Counted from the first letter of the stretch, positions 25,426-35,521 are shown. The stretch: DNA of 45,153 nucleotides from Terriglobales bacterium (GCA_021372245.1 JAJFUV010000069.1:1-45153), one strand, 5' to 3'. Numbers and translations: made by a program. Notes: generated from the sequence alone by a model not told the origin.

Positions 25426-26588
25426 ACGATTAGGCTTAGAAAGCTCTCTCCTTTTTCAATTTGAACTTGGAAATTCCCGGCCACGGTCTGACCCATGTCG
25501 GCCAGGGTGCTTCGTGTGCCGAGGTCCACGCCGCGCCGCGCGGTCTTGCTATAAACGAGCAGCGGCACGTATTCGCGGCTATGGTCGGTGGATGGCGTGG
25601 TGGGATCGCAACCGTGATCCGCGGTGAGGATCAACAGGTCGTCCGGCGCGAGCCGGTCCAGCAACGCCGGAAGCCACCGGTCGACCGCCTCGAGGGCCTT
25701 GGCGTACCCTTCGGAGTCGTTCCGGTGGCCGTACAGCATGTCGAAATCGACGAAGTTGGCAAAGATCAGTCCGCCCGCACAACTCGCGGCAGCGTCCAGA
25801 ACCTTCGCCATGCCTTCGGCATTCGACTTGGTTTTCTCGACGCGGCTGATGCCGCGGCCGAGGTAAATGTCGTGAATCTTTCCGATGCTCACCACCGGCA
25901 CGCCGGCCTCGGCCAGCTTGTCGAGCAGCATGCCGGCGGGCGGCGGCACGGCGTAGTCATGCCGGTTCGCTGTGCGCGTGAAAGCGCCGGGAACACCTAT
26001 GAACGGCCGCGCGATGACGCGACCCACTTCGTGGGGCCCCCGCAGGATCCCGCGCGCGATCTCGCACATGCGGTACAACTCCGGCACCGGGATTACCTCT
26101 TCGTGCGCGGCGATCTGGAACACGCTGTCGGCGGAGGTGTAGATGATCGGGTATCCCGTGCGCATGTGCTCTTCGCCGAGTTCCCGGATAATCTCGGTCC
26201 CCGACGCGGGAACGTTGCCCAGGGTCTTGCGCCCGATCTGCCGCTCGAACTCATCCATCACTTCGGGCGGGAATCCGTGAGGGTAGAGCGGAAACGGCTT
26301 CGCGAGATGAATGCCCACCATTTCCCAATGGCCAGTGGTGGTGTCCTTGCCGGGAGACGTCGTGGCGCAGCGGCCGTAGCAGCCAAGCGGCGCCGCGTCG
26401 GGCGCCAATCCCTCGAAAGGCCGAATGTTGGCCAAGCCAAGCCGGCAAAGGTTCGGCAGGTCGAGCGGGCGCAGGCGCGCGAGGTTACCCAGCGTGTCGC
26501 TGCCCACGTCGCCGTAATCGGCGGCGTCGGGCATCTCGCCAATGCCCACGCTGTCCAGTACAATCCAGATGATCCTGCGGAATGCCAC
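25422..26588 (-). CDS. deoB: Phosphopentomutase
   Basis: A 388-residue manganese-dependent mutase of the alkaline-phosphatase superfamily that converts (deoxy)ribose 1-phosphate to the 5-phosphate in nucleoside salvage. Signatures include [14 protein letters not shown] (first metal Asp), GSDTLGN, the phospho-acceptor Thr region [25 protein letters not shown] and [22 protein letters not shown] near the C-terminus. Length matches the family. Its 5' end is only 39 bp from the divergent GH106 gene, so promoters for both must overlap or extend into coding sequence. Confidence 0.96.
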   Translation of the reverse strand: MAFRRIIWIVLDSVGIGEMPDAADYGDVGSDTLGNLARLRPLDLPNLCRLGLANIRPFEGLAPDAAPLGCYGRCATTSPGKDTTTGHWEMVGIHLAKPFPLYPHGFPPEVMDEFERQIGRKTLGNVPASGTEIIRELGEEHMRTGYPIIYTSADSVFQIAAHEEVIPVPELYRMCEIARGILRGPHEVGRVIARPFIGVPGAFTRTANRHDYAVPPPAGMLLDKLAEAGVPVVSIGKIHDIYLGRGISRVEKTKSNAEGMAKVLDAAASCAGGLIFANFVDFDMLYGHRNDSEGYAKALEAVDRWLPALLDRLAPDDLLILTADHGCDPTTPSTDHSREYVPLLVYSKTARRGVDLGTRSTLADMGQTVAGNFQVQIEKGESFLSLIV

Positions 26589-26627
26589 TTATCTTTAGGA
26601 TACCCTTTGAAGGGAGAGTACATCGAG

Positions 26628-29528
26628 ATGCGTTTCTTCCTTCTCCTCGTTCTTGCCGCCTTCGCCATGCAGGCGTCCGGCCTGGAACAATTGCGCCGCG
26701 ACTTTGCCAACCCACCCGTGGACGCGCGTCCCCACACGCGCTGGTGGTGGATGGGCAACTCGCTGCGCAACCAGGATATCGATTTTCAACTGGACCAGAT
26801 GCAGAAGGCGGGCATCGGCGGCGTCGAGCAGATCTCGATGGAAGAGGTCTACGAGCGCGGCAACGTCGAGTTCCTCTCCGGCGAGTACTTCGCGCGGATC
26901 AAGCACGCCATCGCCGAGGCAAAGCGACGCGGCATGGAGTTCTCCCTGAACTTCGGAGGGCCCGGTTGGATCTGGGGCGGTGACTGGGTGCCGAAAGCCG
27001 ACCGCAACAAGAACATGGTGGCCAGCATGATCGAATTGCGCGGCCCGCGTGCGTTCAGCGGCGAGTTGCCTCTCGACGTGGTGCAGAATCCGCGCAACCT
27101 TACCCAAAGCCTCGGCCGGATCCGGCCCGAGGATCGTGTGCTCGCCGTGGTGGCCGGACAGACCGAGGATCTCCGCCTGCGCGAAGCGACGCTCGTCGAC
27201 CTCACGCCGCGCGTGCGTGGCCGCCACATCGAGTGGCAGGTGCCGGCCGGGCGTTGGCGGCTCATGGTGTTCTGGCAGGTGCTGAACGGCGGCGGATCGG
27301 TGGACCACTTGAGCAAGGGCGCGATGGAGCGGTATTGCGATTACGTCGGGCGGAAGTTCGAGGCGTCCATCGGCGACGAACTAGGCAAGACCGTCGAAAG
27401 CGTATTCATGGACAGCTTCGAAGTGCCGGTGTTCCGCAACGGCCTTTACTGGAGCGAGGGCTTCCTCGATGAATTCCGCAAACAAAAGGGCTACGACCTC
27501 ACACGCTACCTGCCCGCGCTGTGGTGGGACGTCGACGAGTTGTCGCCCAAGATCCGCTACGACGTGAACGAATTCCTGCACCAGATGGGCATCGAAGCGT
27601 TCTTCAAGACCTTCATCGGTTGGGCGGAGCGTCACGGCGTAAAGGCGCGCATACAGCCTTACGGCTTCGTCACTGACATCCTGCAAGGCGCCGGCATGGC
27701 GCACATCCCCGAAATGGAGATTACGCCTGGCGAGAAGGACGCCGTACCATGGTTCGACACGCGTATCGGCCCGCGCGCGTACACGGCAAGCGGTGCGCAT
27801 CTTTACGGCCGCAACATTGTGAGCGTGGAAGCTTACACCTATCTGCACTGGCAGCAGGCGCGCGACACCATGGAGGAGTTGAAGATCGCCTCCGACGGCT
27901 TCCTGCGAGCCGGCGCCAACAAGTTCTACAACCACGGCTACACGGGCACTCCCGAGCGCGAGTTTGCCCCGCCGCGCCGGTTCGGCGCCGAGATGCTGAT
28001 CAGCCACGTGAACATCTGGTGGCCCTACTACCGGCACTTGAGCGATTACGTGTCGCGCGCTTCCGTCATGACGCGATACGGCCGGCCCGTCGCGGACATC
28101 GCCGTCTACTCGCCTCTGGCGAATCAGTGGACCCTCGACACGCTGAACGCCCGCCGCTGGACGCGCGATTTCGATTGGAGCGGCGTGGGCAAGCTCATTT
28201 GGTCCAACGGCTACGATTTCGATCTCGTCAACGACGACGTGCTCCAGCGCCACGCCCGCTTCGACGGCGGCGCGATCCGCGTGCGCGATCTCACTTTCCG
28301 CGTCCTCGTGCTGCCAAACATACAAGCGATGCCGCTCGAAAGTTTGCACCGCGTCGAGGAGTACGTGAAGACCGGTGGCGTGGTGATCGCGCTGGAGCAA
28401 AAGCCGCAGGCCTCCACGGGGCTCGCGGACCATGCAGGCAAAGACGCGCAGGTCCGCTCCATCTCGGACGCTCTGTTCCGCGACAAGCGCTACGGCGCCG
28501 GCTATACCTACTTCCTTCAGAAAGTGATGGAACGGCGCGACATGCTGGACTGGAAGTCGAGCGTCTTCGATCCATTCGTCAACGCGATTCGCGAGCATGT
28601 CACACCGGACCTGTCGATCGACTTCGTCCGCGAGGCCTTGCGCGAGAACAACAGCCTCATGTACGCGCACCGCACGGCACCGGACGCTGACATTTACTTC
28701 GTCGCCAACTTTCAGGACCGGCCTGTCGACACGCGTGTGGCTTTCCGCGTCGCGGGCAAGGCGCCGCACATCTGGAATGCCATGGACGGCGAGGTGCGCG
28801 CGATAGAGGAGTACGACACGGCAGGGAACCGCACCACGATGCCGCTTCGCCTGCCGCCGTTCGGATCGGCCATCGTAGTCTTCAATGGCGTGCCGAACGC
28901 AAGCCACGTGCGCCACAGCGATTTCCGGGAGATGCTCTCCCCGAATGAGGCGCTCGCGGACCGCAACGGGAATCACATCTGTGACGGGCGCGTAGTCCGG
29001 GTGGAAGGCATCCCGGCACCGTACAGCATCGCGGGCGAGTGGAAGCTCACGCTCGGCAACTTGAGGAAACAGGTGCGAAGCCTGGAATCCTGGACCGACG
29101 ATCCCGCCACAAAGCATTTCAGCGGGACAGGGATCTACGAGGTCTCGTTCGATCTGCCGGCGTCCTACATCGCGCCGGATCTGCGGCTCGAACTGAGCCT
29201 CGGCGATCTGGGCAACATCGGCGAAATCGAATTGAACGGCAAACCGGCCGGCGTGGTGTGGATGCGCGGACAAATTCCGGATGTCACCAGCCTGCTCAAG
29301 GCCGGCGAGAACCAGATGTGCGTGAAGGTGACCAACACGCTGATCAACCGCGCCTCGGCCTGGAAGACCGCGCCACCATTGCCGCCGGACCTTGCCGCCA
29401 TCTATGGCCGGGGCCTGCACGACGGCGCCAGCGGCATGCGCGACCTCTACAACTTCTTGCCGCTGCCCCGTTCCGGCTTGCTGGGCCCAGTCACCATCAC
29501 GCCGCTCAAGAAGGTGCGGTTGCGATAA
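26628..29528 (+). CDS. Secreted GH106-type alpha-L-rhamnosidase
   Basis: A 966-residue exported glycosidase. The signal peptide (MRFFLLLVLAAFAMQASG) is followed by FANPPVDARPHTRWWWMGN, then GIGGVEQISMEEVY and FSLNFGGPGWIWGGDW, the hallmark N-terminal region of family GH106. VESVFMDSFEV and ARIQPYGF lie in the barrel, where catalytic acids are expected. The last 150 residues (GEWKLTLG to VTNTLINR) form a galactose-binding-like beta-sandwich ending LGPVTITPLKKV. Family members remove alpha-L-rhamnose from pectin rhamnogalacturonan or plant glycosides outside the cytoplasm. The start at 26628 follows AGGGAGA about 12 bp upstream; a much longer open frame upstream is antisense to deoB. It converges with the metal-efflux operon with 9 bp between stops. 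Confidence 0.86.
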   Translation: MRFFLLLVLAAFAMQASGLEQLRRDFANPPVDARPHTRWWWMGNSLRNQDIDFQLDQMQKAGIGGVEQISMEEVYERGNVEFLSGEYFARIKHAIAEAKRRGMEFSLNFGGPGWIWGGDWVPKADRNKNMVASMIELRGPRAFSGELPLDVVQNPRNLTQSLGRIRPEDRVLAVVAGQTEDLRLREATLVDLTPRVRGRHIEWQVPAGRWRLMVFWQVLNGGGSVDHLSKGAMERYCDYVGRKFEASIGDELGKTVESVFMDSFEVPVFRNGLYWSEGFLDEFRKQKGYDLTRYLPALWWDVDELSPKIRYDVNEFLHQMGIEAFFKTFIGWAERHGVKARIQPYGFVTDILQGAGMAHIPEMEITPGEKDAVPWFDTRIGPRAYTASGAHLYGRNIVSVEAYTYLHWQQARDTMEELKIASDGFLRAGANKFYNHGYTGTPEREFAPPRRFGAEMLISHVNIWWPYYRHLSDYVSRASVMTRYGRPVADIAVYSPLANQWTLDTLNARRWTRDFDWSGVGKLIWSNGYDFDLVNDDVLQRHARFDGGAIRVRDLTFRVLVLPNIQAMPLESLHRVEEYVKTGGVVIALEQKPQASTGLADHAGKDAQVRSISDALFRDKRYGAGYTYFLQKVMERRDMLDWKSSVFDPFVNAIREHVTPDLSIDFVREALRENNSLMYAHRTAPDADIYFVANFQDRPVDTRVAFRVAGKAPHIWNAMDGEVRAIEEYDTAGNRTTMPLRLPPFGSAIVVFNGVPNASHVRHSDFREMLSPNEALADRNGNHICDGRVVRVEGIPAPYSIAGEWKLTLGNLRKQVRSLESWTDDPATKHFSGTGIYEVSFDLPASYIAPDLRLELSLGDLGNIGEIELNGKPAGVVWMRGQIPDVTSLLKAGENQMCVKVTNTLINRASAWKTAPPLPPDLAAIYGRGLHDGASGMRDLYNFLPLPRSGLLGPVTITPLKKVRLR

Positions 29529-29537
29529 GAGGGCGTC

Positions 29538-32500
29538 TTAGGCGTTATCCTTCGCCCCCTTCGTACGCGGTTTTCGTTCCAGCAGGCACACTGCGGGCAG
29601 TACCAGCAGGGTTAGTACCGTCGAAGTCACGATGCCGCCGATGATGACCGTGGCCAGGGGCCTTTGCACCTCGGCTCCCGGGCTTGTTGAGAGCGCCATT
29701 GGCAGGAACCCAAGGCTCGCCACCGCGGCAGTCATCAACACCGGCCGAAGGCGTGACAGTGCGCCTTCGCGCACGGCTTCTGCCCACCCCAGCCCCTGCC
29801 TGTGCTTCTGATCGATGAAGGCCATCATCACTACGCCGTTCAATACGGCCACGCCTGAAACGGCGATAAAGCCCACGCCCGCGCTCATCGAAAACGTCAT
29901 GCTCCGCACCAGCAGCGCCAGCACCCCGCCTGTAATCGCGAAGGGGATTCCCGTGAACACGAGCGCAGCCTCCTTCACCGAATGGAACGTCACGAATAGA
30001 AGCAGGAAGATCAGCAGAAACGTCGCGGGCACGATGAGCATCAAACGCGCGCGGCCCGCGTCGAGGTGCTCCCACATGCCGCCCCATTCCATCAGGTAGC
30101 CCGGCTTGAGCTTGACGACCGATTCCACCCGCTTGCGGGCTTCCGCGACGAAGCTGCCGACGTCGCGGCCTCGCACATTGACCTCCACCGAAATGCGCCG
30201 CTGGCCGTTTTCGCGGCTTACTTCCACCGGGCCTTCTTCCGAACGAATATCGGCCAACTGACCTAGCGGTATGTTTTGCCCGGCCGGTGTATGGACCAGC
30301 AGGTTCGAGAAATCTCCAGCGTTCCGGCACGTTTCCGGATCCAGCCTGACGACCAACCCGAACCGGCTGAAGCCTTCCAGCACACGTCCGGCTTCCTGGC
30401 CAGCGATCGCGGTCTGAATTAACTCCTGCACATCCGAAACATTCACGCCGTAGCGCGCGATGGCTTCGCGGTTGGCCTTGATACTCAGAACCGGTTGCCC
30501 GCTCAGTTGCTGCACTTTCACATCGGCGGCGCCGCGCACGCCAGCCACTGCCCGGCCGGCGCGCTCGGCCTGCATGCGCAATTCGTTGAGATCCTCGCCG
30601 AAAATCTTCACCACGACGTCGGAGCGCGAACCGGTGCCCTCGGTCAACTCCATCATGCGGAACTCGATGGGCTGCGAAAACGTGTAAGCCATGGTGGGCA
30701 GCCCGCGGAGCTTGGCCTCCATCTTCTCGACCAGTTCTTCCCGCGACCGCGCCGTTCGCCATTGCTCGCGCGGCTTCAACATGACGTAAGTGTCGCTGGC
30801 GCTGATCCCCATCGGATCGGTGGCGATTTCCGGACGCCCGATCCGGGTCACGGTGGTCGAGACTTCCGGAAACTCCTGGATGGCCTGTTCGAGCGAATTC
30901 GTCATCCGGATGGCTTCTGGCAGCGACACCCCGGGCAGGCGCAGGGCGCTGATGGCGAGAGCGCCCTCCTCCAACTTAGGCAGGAACTCGGAGCCCAGCA
31001 GCGGGATTAGAGCCGCGCAAGCCAGGACAAACAGTGCCGACGTGAGGGCCACAATCCTCCGGCATTTCAGCGTGTACTCAAGAAACGGCGCGTATATTCG
31101 CCTAACCATGCGCGCAAACGGGCTGTCGACTCCCTGCGCCGGGCCGATTCCTTGTGGAGCGCCTGCCTTCGGTTTACGCTCTTTCAGGAAGAGCGCACAC
31201 AGCGCGGGGATCAGGGTCAGGCTGAGAACCAGCGCGCCCGCCAGCGCCAGGACCACGGTCAGCCCCATGGGGCGGAACATCTTGCCTTCCATCCCCACCA
31301 GACTGACCACGGGCAGATAGGCGGCAATAATAAGGATCTCGCCGAACTGGCTTGGCCGGCGCACCTCGACGCTCGCCGCAAGAATGGTCTCGCGCCGTTC
31401 CTCGCCGGTGAGCGTGCGTCCCAGCCGTCCGCGCGCCTCCGCCAGCCGCCGCACGCAGTTCTCGACAATGATGACCGCCGCATCCACGATCAAACCGAAG
31501 TCGATGGCGCCCAGGCTCATCAGGTTCGCCGAGATTCCGAAGGAGCGCATGCCCATGATGGCCACCAGCATGGAGAGCGGGATCGCACTTGACACGATTA
31601 ACCCGGCGCGGATTTGCAGCAGCGACAGGAACAGCACGGCGATCACGATCAACCCGCCTTCCAGCAGATTCGTGGTGGCCGTGCGAATCGTGCGATCCAC
31701 CAAGTCGCGGCGGTCGTAGTACACGTCGGTGTGAACGCCGGGCGGCAGCCCTTTGTTGAGAGTGTTGAGCCGCTCCATCACACGCTCGGAAACCTGCCGG
31801 CTGTTCTCGCCCTTGAGCATCATGACCACGCCCAGCACGGTTTCCCCTTTGCCGTCACGCGTGGCCGTGCCCTGACGTATTTGAGAGCCCAGGATCACGT
31901 TCGCCACGGATTTCACGTAGACAGGGGTCCCCCCGCTCGCCGCGACGACGATGTTCTCAATGTCACGGGGCGATTCGATCAAACCGACGCCGCGGATCAA
32001 CTGCTGCTCGCCGGCCCTCTCCAGATACGCACCTCCAACGTTGAGGTTGTTGTTCTTAAGCGCGGCGGTGACCTGCGAAAGCGACAGCCCGTAGCTCACC
32101 AGCTTGGCCGGGTCCACCTGGACGACATACTGCTTCTCCAATCCGCCGTAACTGTTCACCTCCACCACGCCCGGCACGGTACGCAGACCCGGTTTCACGA
32201 ACCAGTCCAGCAGTGTGCGTAGTTCCATCTGGGAGTAACTTCGCGGAGCCCCTTCATCGACGCGCAAGGTAAACTGGACGATTTCTCCGATGCCCGTACT
32301 GATCGGCGCCAGTTCGGGCGTCACGCCTTCGGGCAATTGCTGCTGGGCCTCGAGCAGGCGCTCCAGCGTCAACTGTCTGGCGCGCAGGATGTCCACGTCG
32401 TCATCGAAAGTGACTGTGACCTGGGAAAGGCCGAACTGCGAAACCGAGCGCACATCCTGCTTTCGCGGCAGATTCGACATGGCCACCTCCACCGGGAAAG

Positions 32501-32696
32501 TCACGTACTGCTCCATTTCGAGCGGCGTGAAGGAGGGCACCTTCGTGTTGATTTGAACCTGGTTGGTGGTGACGTCGGGAACGGCGTCGATGGGCAGATC
32601 GAGGGCCGCCCAGACACCCACGGCCACAAGGATGAGAGCCAGGGCGACCACCACGTGGCGCTGGTGGATGCTCCAAGTCAGGATGCGGTCAATCAT
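29538..32696 (-). CDS. czcA: Heavy-metal RND efflux pump, CzcA type
   Basis: A 1052-residue inner-membrane proton/metal antiporter of the HME subfamily of RND pumps. The first helix (about 13-31) precedes a large periplasmic loop containing DAVPDVTTNQVQI; the second half repeats the topology. Helix 4 carries GAIDFGLIVDAAVIIVEN, with Asp399, Asp405 and Glu412. That DFG-D-EN signature is typical of the Co/Zn/Cd (Czc) and Ni classes, whereas Cu/Ag pumps have a different pattern here. The gene overlaps the adaptor gene by 8 bp. The pump should assemble with the upstream adaptor and channel to expel divalent metal from periplasm or cytoplasm. Metal preference is an inference from the helix-4 motif. 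Confidence 0.92.
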   Translation of the reverse strand: MIDRILTWSIHQRHVVVALALILVAVGVWAALDLPIDAVPDVTTNQVQINTKVPSFTPLEMEQYVTFPVEVAMSNLPRKQDVRSVSQFGLSQVTVTFDDDVDILRARQLTLERLLEAQQQLPEGVTPELAPISTGIGEIVQFTLRVDEGAPRSYSQMELRTLLDWFVKPGLRTVPGVVEVNSYGGLEKQYVVQVDPAKLVSYGLSLSQVTAALKNNNLNVGGAYLERAGEQQLIRGVGLIESPRDIENIVVAASGGTPVYVKSVANVILGSQIRQGTATRDGKGETVLGVVMMLKGENSRQVSERVMERLNTLNKGLPPGVHTDVYYDRRDLVDRTIRTATTNLLEGGLIVIAVLFLSLLQIRAGLIVSSAIPLSMLVAIMGMRSFGISANLMSLGAIDFGLIVDAAVIIVENCVRRLAEARGRLGRTLTGEERRETILAASVEVRRPSQFGEILIIAAYLPVVSLVGMEGKMFRPMGLTVVLALAGALVLSLTLIPALCALFLKERKPKAGAPQGIGPAQGVDSPFARMVRRIYAPFLEYTLKCRRIVALTSALFVLACAALIPLLGSEFLPKLEEGALAISALRLPGVSLPEAIRMTNSLEQAIQEFPEVSTTVTRIGRPEIATDPMGISASDTYVMLKPREQWRTARSREELVEKMEAKLRGLPTMAYTFSQPIEFRMMELTEGTGSRSDVVVKIFGEDLNELRMQAERAGRAVAGVRGAADVKVQQLSGQPVLSIKANREAIARYGVNVSDVQELIQTAIAGQEAGRVLEGFSRFGLVVRLDPETCRNAGDFSNLLVHTPAGQNIPLGQLADIRSEEGPVEVSRENGQRRISVEVNVRGRDVGSFVAEARKRVESVVKLKPGYLMEWGGMWEHLDAGRARLMLIVPATFLLIFLLLFVTFHSVKEAALVFTGIPFAITGGVLALLVRSMTFSMSAGVGFIAVSGVAVLNGVVMMAFIDQKHRQGLGWAEAVREGALSRLRPVLMTAAVASLGFLPMALSTSPGAEVQRPLATVIIGGIVTSTVLTLLVLPAVCLLERKPRTKGAKDNA

Positions 32697-33903
32697 GGCT
32701 GTGCTCCGGTTGCAGTTCGTGCGCGAGGAACGCGGACTTCAGTTGGAACGCGCCTTCCACCACCACCGGCTCCCCTTCCTGCAGCCCCGCCGTGATCTCC
32801 AAGCGGTCGCCTTCGCCGAGGGTTTGCACCTCGCGCGCCTCGAAGTGGAGTTCACCATGGCGCACGAAAACCACCTGCCGGCGATTCACGGTCTGCACCG
32901 CATCAGCGGGAACCGTGAGCGCCGCGTGCAGGTCTTCCGTGGGAATGATCATGGTGGCGAACATTTCCAGCAGCAGTTTGCCGCCCGGATTGTCGACTTC
33001 CGAACGTACACCGGCCGTACGCGTTCGCGGATCAAGCAGATCCTTGATGGCGGCGATGCGGCCCCTGAAGATCTCCTTCGGATACGCCTCCACGCTGATT
33101 TCCATGGCTTGTCCGCGCCGGATCTTGCCCAGGTCCTTTTCGTAGACCTGACCCTCGAGGTTGACGCGCGACAGGTCGGCCACGGAGAACAGGACACTGT
33201 TCGGATCGGCCGCATCGCCCGGCGCGGCTTCGATCTTGATCACCACGCCGCTGAACGGGGCGCGCACGGCCGAAAGCGAAACGTCCCCGGAACCCGCAAA
33301 GCCGAACCGGTGCATGCGCACCCGAAGCCCTTCGATGGTGCTTTCCTGTGCGCGGATCAACTCCGCCATCCCCCGGGCCTCAGCCTCCGCCCCCTCGGCG
33401 TCCTTGGCCGGCGCCGCACCGATGGACACCAAACTACGGGCACGTTCGGCTTGCCGCATGGCGTTGGCGTGCTGGATCTTCAGGCGCTGCAGTTCGGCTC
33501 TTGCCACATTGATCTGGCTGGCGACCTCGCCCGCTTCGATATTGTCGAAGTGCGCCAGCACCTGGTTCTTTTCGACGCGGTCCCCCACCTTGACGAGAAC
33601 GTCCTGCACACGCCCGCGCGCCAGGGGACGCAGATGCGCGATCCGGCTGTCGATCGGCTGCACGCTGCCCGTAACGCGCAGCATTACCTTTGCCTGTGTA
33701 GGCCGGATCGGTTCTGCTCTTACACCTGCGCGCTTCTGCGCTTCCATACTGAATTCGAATACGTTGGCCGGCTCGATGTGCTTGGCGGGATGCGCCTCGC
33801 CCGCCGCGGCGTGCTCTTCGCCGCCGGTCTCGTCTGAGACGCTCACGCGCTTGCCGCAGCCCGCGAGAACGGATAAACACAATACGAAAATAAGTGCTCT
33901 CAT
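32689..33903 (-). CDS. Lipoprotein efflux adaptor (CzcB/CusB-like membrane fusion protein)
   Basis: A 404-residue periplasmic adaptor. The leader MRALIFVLCLSVLAGC has a lipobox with Cys16, so it is probably lipid-anchored. After a Glu/Ala/His-rich stretch (ETGGEEHAAAGEAHPAKH) comes the first half of the lipoyl-like domain (GRVQDVLVKVGDRVEKNQVLA), an alpha-hairpin (about 130-200), and the second half with VRAPFSGVVIKIEAAPGDAAD. Beta-barrel and membrane-proximal domains follow. It bridges the RND pump to the outer-membrane channel. It overlaps the channel gene by ATGA (33900-33903) and the pump by 8 bp, indicating a single transcript. Confidence 0.9.
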   Translation of the reverse strand: MRALIFVLCLSVLAGCGKRVSVSDETGGEEHAAAGEAHPAKHIEPANVFEFSMEAQKRAGVRAEPIRPTQAKVMLRVTGSVQPIDSRIAHLRPLARGRVQDVLVKVGDRVEKNQVLAHFDNIEAGEVASQINVARAELQRLKIQHANAMRQAERARSLVSIGAAPAKDAEGAEAEARGMAELIRAQESTIEGLRVRMHRFGFAGSGDVSLSAVRAPFSGVVIKIEAAPGDAADPNSVLFSVADLSRVNLEGQVYEKDLGKIRRGQAMEISVEAYPKEIFRGRIAAIKDLLDPRTRTAGVRSEVDNPGGKLLLEMFATMIIPTEDLHAALTVPADAVQTVNRRQVVFVRHGELHFEAREVQTLGEGDRLEITAGLQEGEPVVVEGAFQLKSAFLAHELQPEHSHD

Positions 33904-35183
33904 GGAAGGTCCTCCCCCACCGCGCGCTCCAGTTCGAAGAAACCGCGCAAAGCATCAGCGCGCACGTCTACGGCCGCCAGTTGCATGTCGAGCAGCCGGC
34001 GTTGTTCATTCAGCACGTCGAGCAGGCGCAGGTTGCCCAACTGGTAAGCGCCGCGGATCACCTCGACGTTCTTCTCGGCTTGCTCGATGGCCGCGCCGCT
34101 CAGCGCCCGCAGCGCGTCGATCGAATTCCTCCATCGTCTCCACGCCGAGGCGACCTCGAGCGGGATGCTTCGCTCCAGGTACTCACGTCGCAACCGCGCG
34201 GCGCGGGCGCGGGCAACGCTGGCCTCGACGTTCCCGCGGTTGCGCCCTTGCCCGGAGAGGGGAATCGAGACGCCCATGGCGAGGATGTCGTCGCGATCCT
34301 TCAATGGCACGCGCGCGCCCGCATCATCGAGACCGTAGGAATCAAACCGGGAATAAATACGGCTGTAACCGGCGGACACGGTAACATTGGGACGCCCCTC
34401 GGCCAGCGTCAATTGCGTTTCTGCCCCGGCGCGCTTCTCGATGGAGCGCATCGCCTGTAAATCCGGCCTCGCGCGCAACGCTCGCGCGCGCAGATTCTCT
34501 TCCTTGAACCGGTCGAGATCCGGCATGGCGAACCAGGCGAGCGTGCCGGGATCGAGTTCCTCGACCCCCGCCAGCCGCGCCAAGTCGATCCGCGCGGCGC
34601 TCTGCCGGCCTAGTGTGGAAGCCCGCAATGCCTCCACCCGGCTAATCTCGACCGCAATCAGGTTCGCGTCGAGGGCGGCCGCGTCGCCCTTTTCGACCCT
34701 CGCGCGCGTCAGTTCGAGTGAGCGCCGGTTGATCTCGATAAGCCGCTCGAGAGCGCGCAGGCGTTCGGATTCGGAAACGAAATCCGCATACCGGTTCGAA
34801 AGTTCGAACCGGAACTGCCGGGCGCGCTCGCCGTATTCCGCTTCGGCAAGAGCCAGTTGCTGGCTCGCCACTTCCAAACGCCGGGACCGCTTACCGGCCG
34901 TTTCCAGCGTTTGGGACACTCCAACCGAGATCTGATTTTCTCCCGGGCTTCCCACCGGATTGCCGCTCGCGCCATTCACTTCGAGCGCCGGCGCCGGGCG
35001 CACGCCGGCCTGCCGCAGCGCGCCCTTGGCTTCTTCCACCCTCTCGCGCACCGCCCGCAACTCGCGATTTTCCCTCGCCGCCAACTCCAGTAGTTCGCTG
35101 AGCGTGGCCGGCGGAGCGGCTTCGGCCAGCGCCGCCGCGGATGCGCACACCAATGTCCTCGCCAACAACTTGTACGAATACAC
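33900..35183 (-). CDS. TolC-like outer-membrane efflux channel (CzcC/CusC-like)
   Basis: A 427-residue outer-membrane factor with a signal peptide (LLARTLVCASAAALAEA). Two copies of the OEP pattern are visible: long amphipathic helices rich in Arg, Glu and Ala (ELLELAARENRELRAVRERVEEAKGAL appears in two parts near 30-55, then 80-215) and a second repeat from about 225 with RARALRARPDLQAMRS and NVEASVARARAARLRREYL. The protein ends ERAVGEDLP. It completes the tripartite metal pump. The start is GTG at 35183, supported by GGAGG 5 bp upstream; the small His/Cys-rich gene ends 41 bp before it on the same strand. Confidence 0.9.
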   Translation of the reverse strand: MYSYKLLARTLVCASAAALAEAAPPATLSELLELAARENRELRAVRERVEEAKGALRQAGVRPAPALEVNGASGNPVGSPGENQISVGVSQTLETAGKRSRRLEVASQQLALAEAEYGERARQFRFELSNRYADFVSESERLRALERLIEINRRSLELTRARVEKGDAAALDANLIAVEISRVEALRASTLGRQSAARIDLARLAGVEELDPGTLAWFAMPDLDRFKEENLRARALRARPDLQAMRSIEKRAGAETQLTLAEGRPNVTVSAGYSRIYSRFDSYGLDDAGARVPLKDRDDILAMGVSIPLSGQGRNRGNVEASVARARAARLRREYLERSIPLEVASAWRRWRNSIDALRALSGAAIEQAEKNVEVIRGAYQLGNLRLLDVLNEQRRLLDMQLAAVDVRADALRGFFELERAVGEDLP

Positions 35184-35224
35184 AAATACCTCCGTTGTTC
35201 TGATTTCCGGCTATTTTCGCGGGA

Positions 35225-35521
35225 TCAGGCTTTAGGAGGGTGGTACACGGCGGCGGGCGTTCGCATGGCCGGCTCCAACTCGGTGAGGATGACCGTCTCT
35301 ACCAGGTTCGCCGGCTCAGGTATCGCAACGGCAGCGGCGGCAACGGCGTGCGTGCAGCAGCAAATGCAATGATCGTGCGATTGATGGGTCCGCATGTCGT
35401 TACCCGGCATGCGAAAGCTTTCGAAATGATCATGCGAAGAGAATTCGCAGGCAACCACGTCCCCGCCCATAGCAAGCAGCAGAAGAAGCGCCACCAAGCG
35501 GTATGCGATCCTGCGGTTCAT
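35225..35521 (-). CDS. Small exported His/Cys-rich protein upstream of metal efflux operon
   Basis: A 98-residue protein with a hydrophobic leader (YRLVALLLLLAMGGDVVA). The mature part is unusually rich in metal ligands: CEFSSHDHFESF, then HQSHDHCICCCTHAV (about residues 44-58), giving five His and four Cys there alone. A short Ala/Pro-rich tail ends in HPPKA. It lies 41 bp upstream of the czcC-like gene on the same strand, so it is probably the first gene of the efflux operon. A periplasmic metal-binding, buffering or sensing role is likely by context. It recalls other small metal-operon proteins of the CopL or DUF2946 kind, but I cannot assign a family. The start is the only ATG before the leader; the ribosome-binding site is weak. 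Confidence 0.62.
   Translation of the reverse strand: MNRRIAYRLVALLLLLAMGGDVVACEFSSHDHFESFRMPGNDMRTHQSHDHCICCCTHAVAAAAVAIPEPANLVETVILTELEPAMRTPAAVYHPPKA

Noticed and set aside
25461..26627. Long 5' extension of the GH106 reading frame
   Set aside because: Antisense to deoB; the signal peptide at 26628 with its own ribosome-binding site marks the real start.
27381..29420. 679-codon minus-strand open frame
   Set aside because: Antisense to the GH106 gene; arginine/alanine/valine-rich mirror sequence with no recognisable domain.
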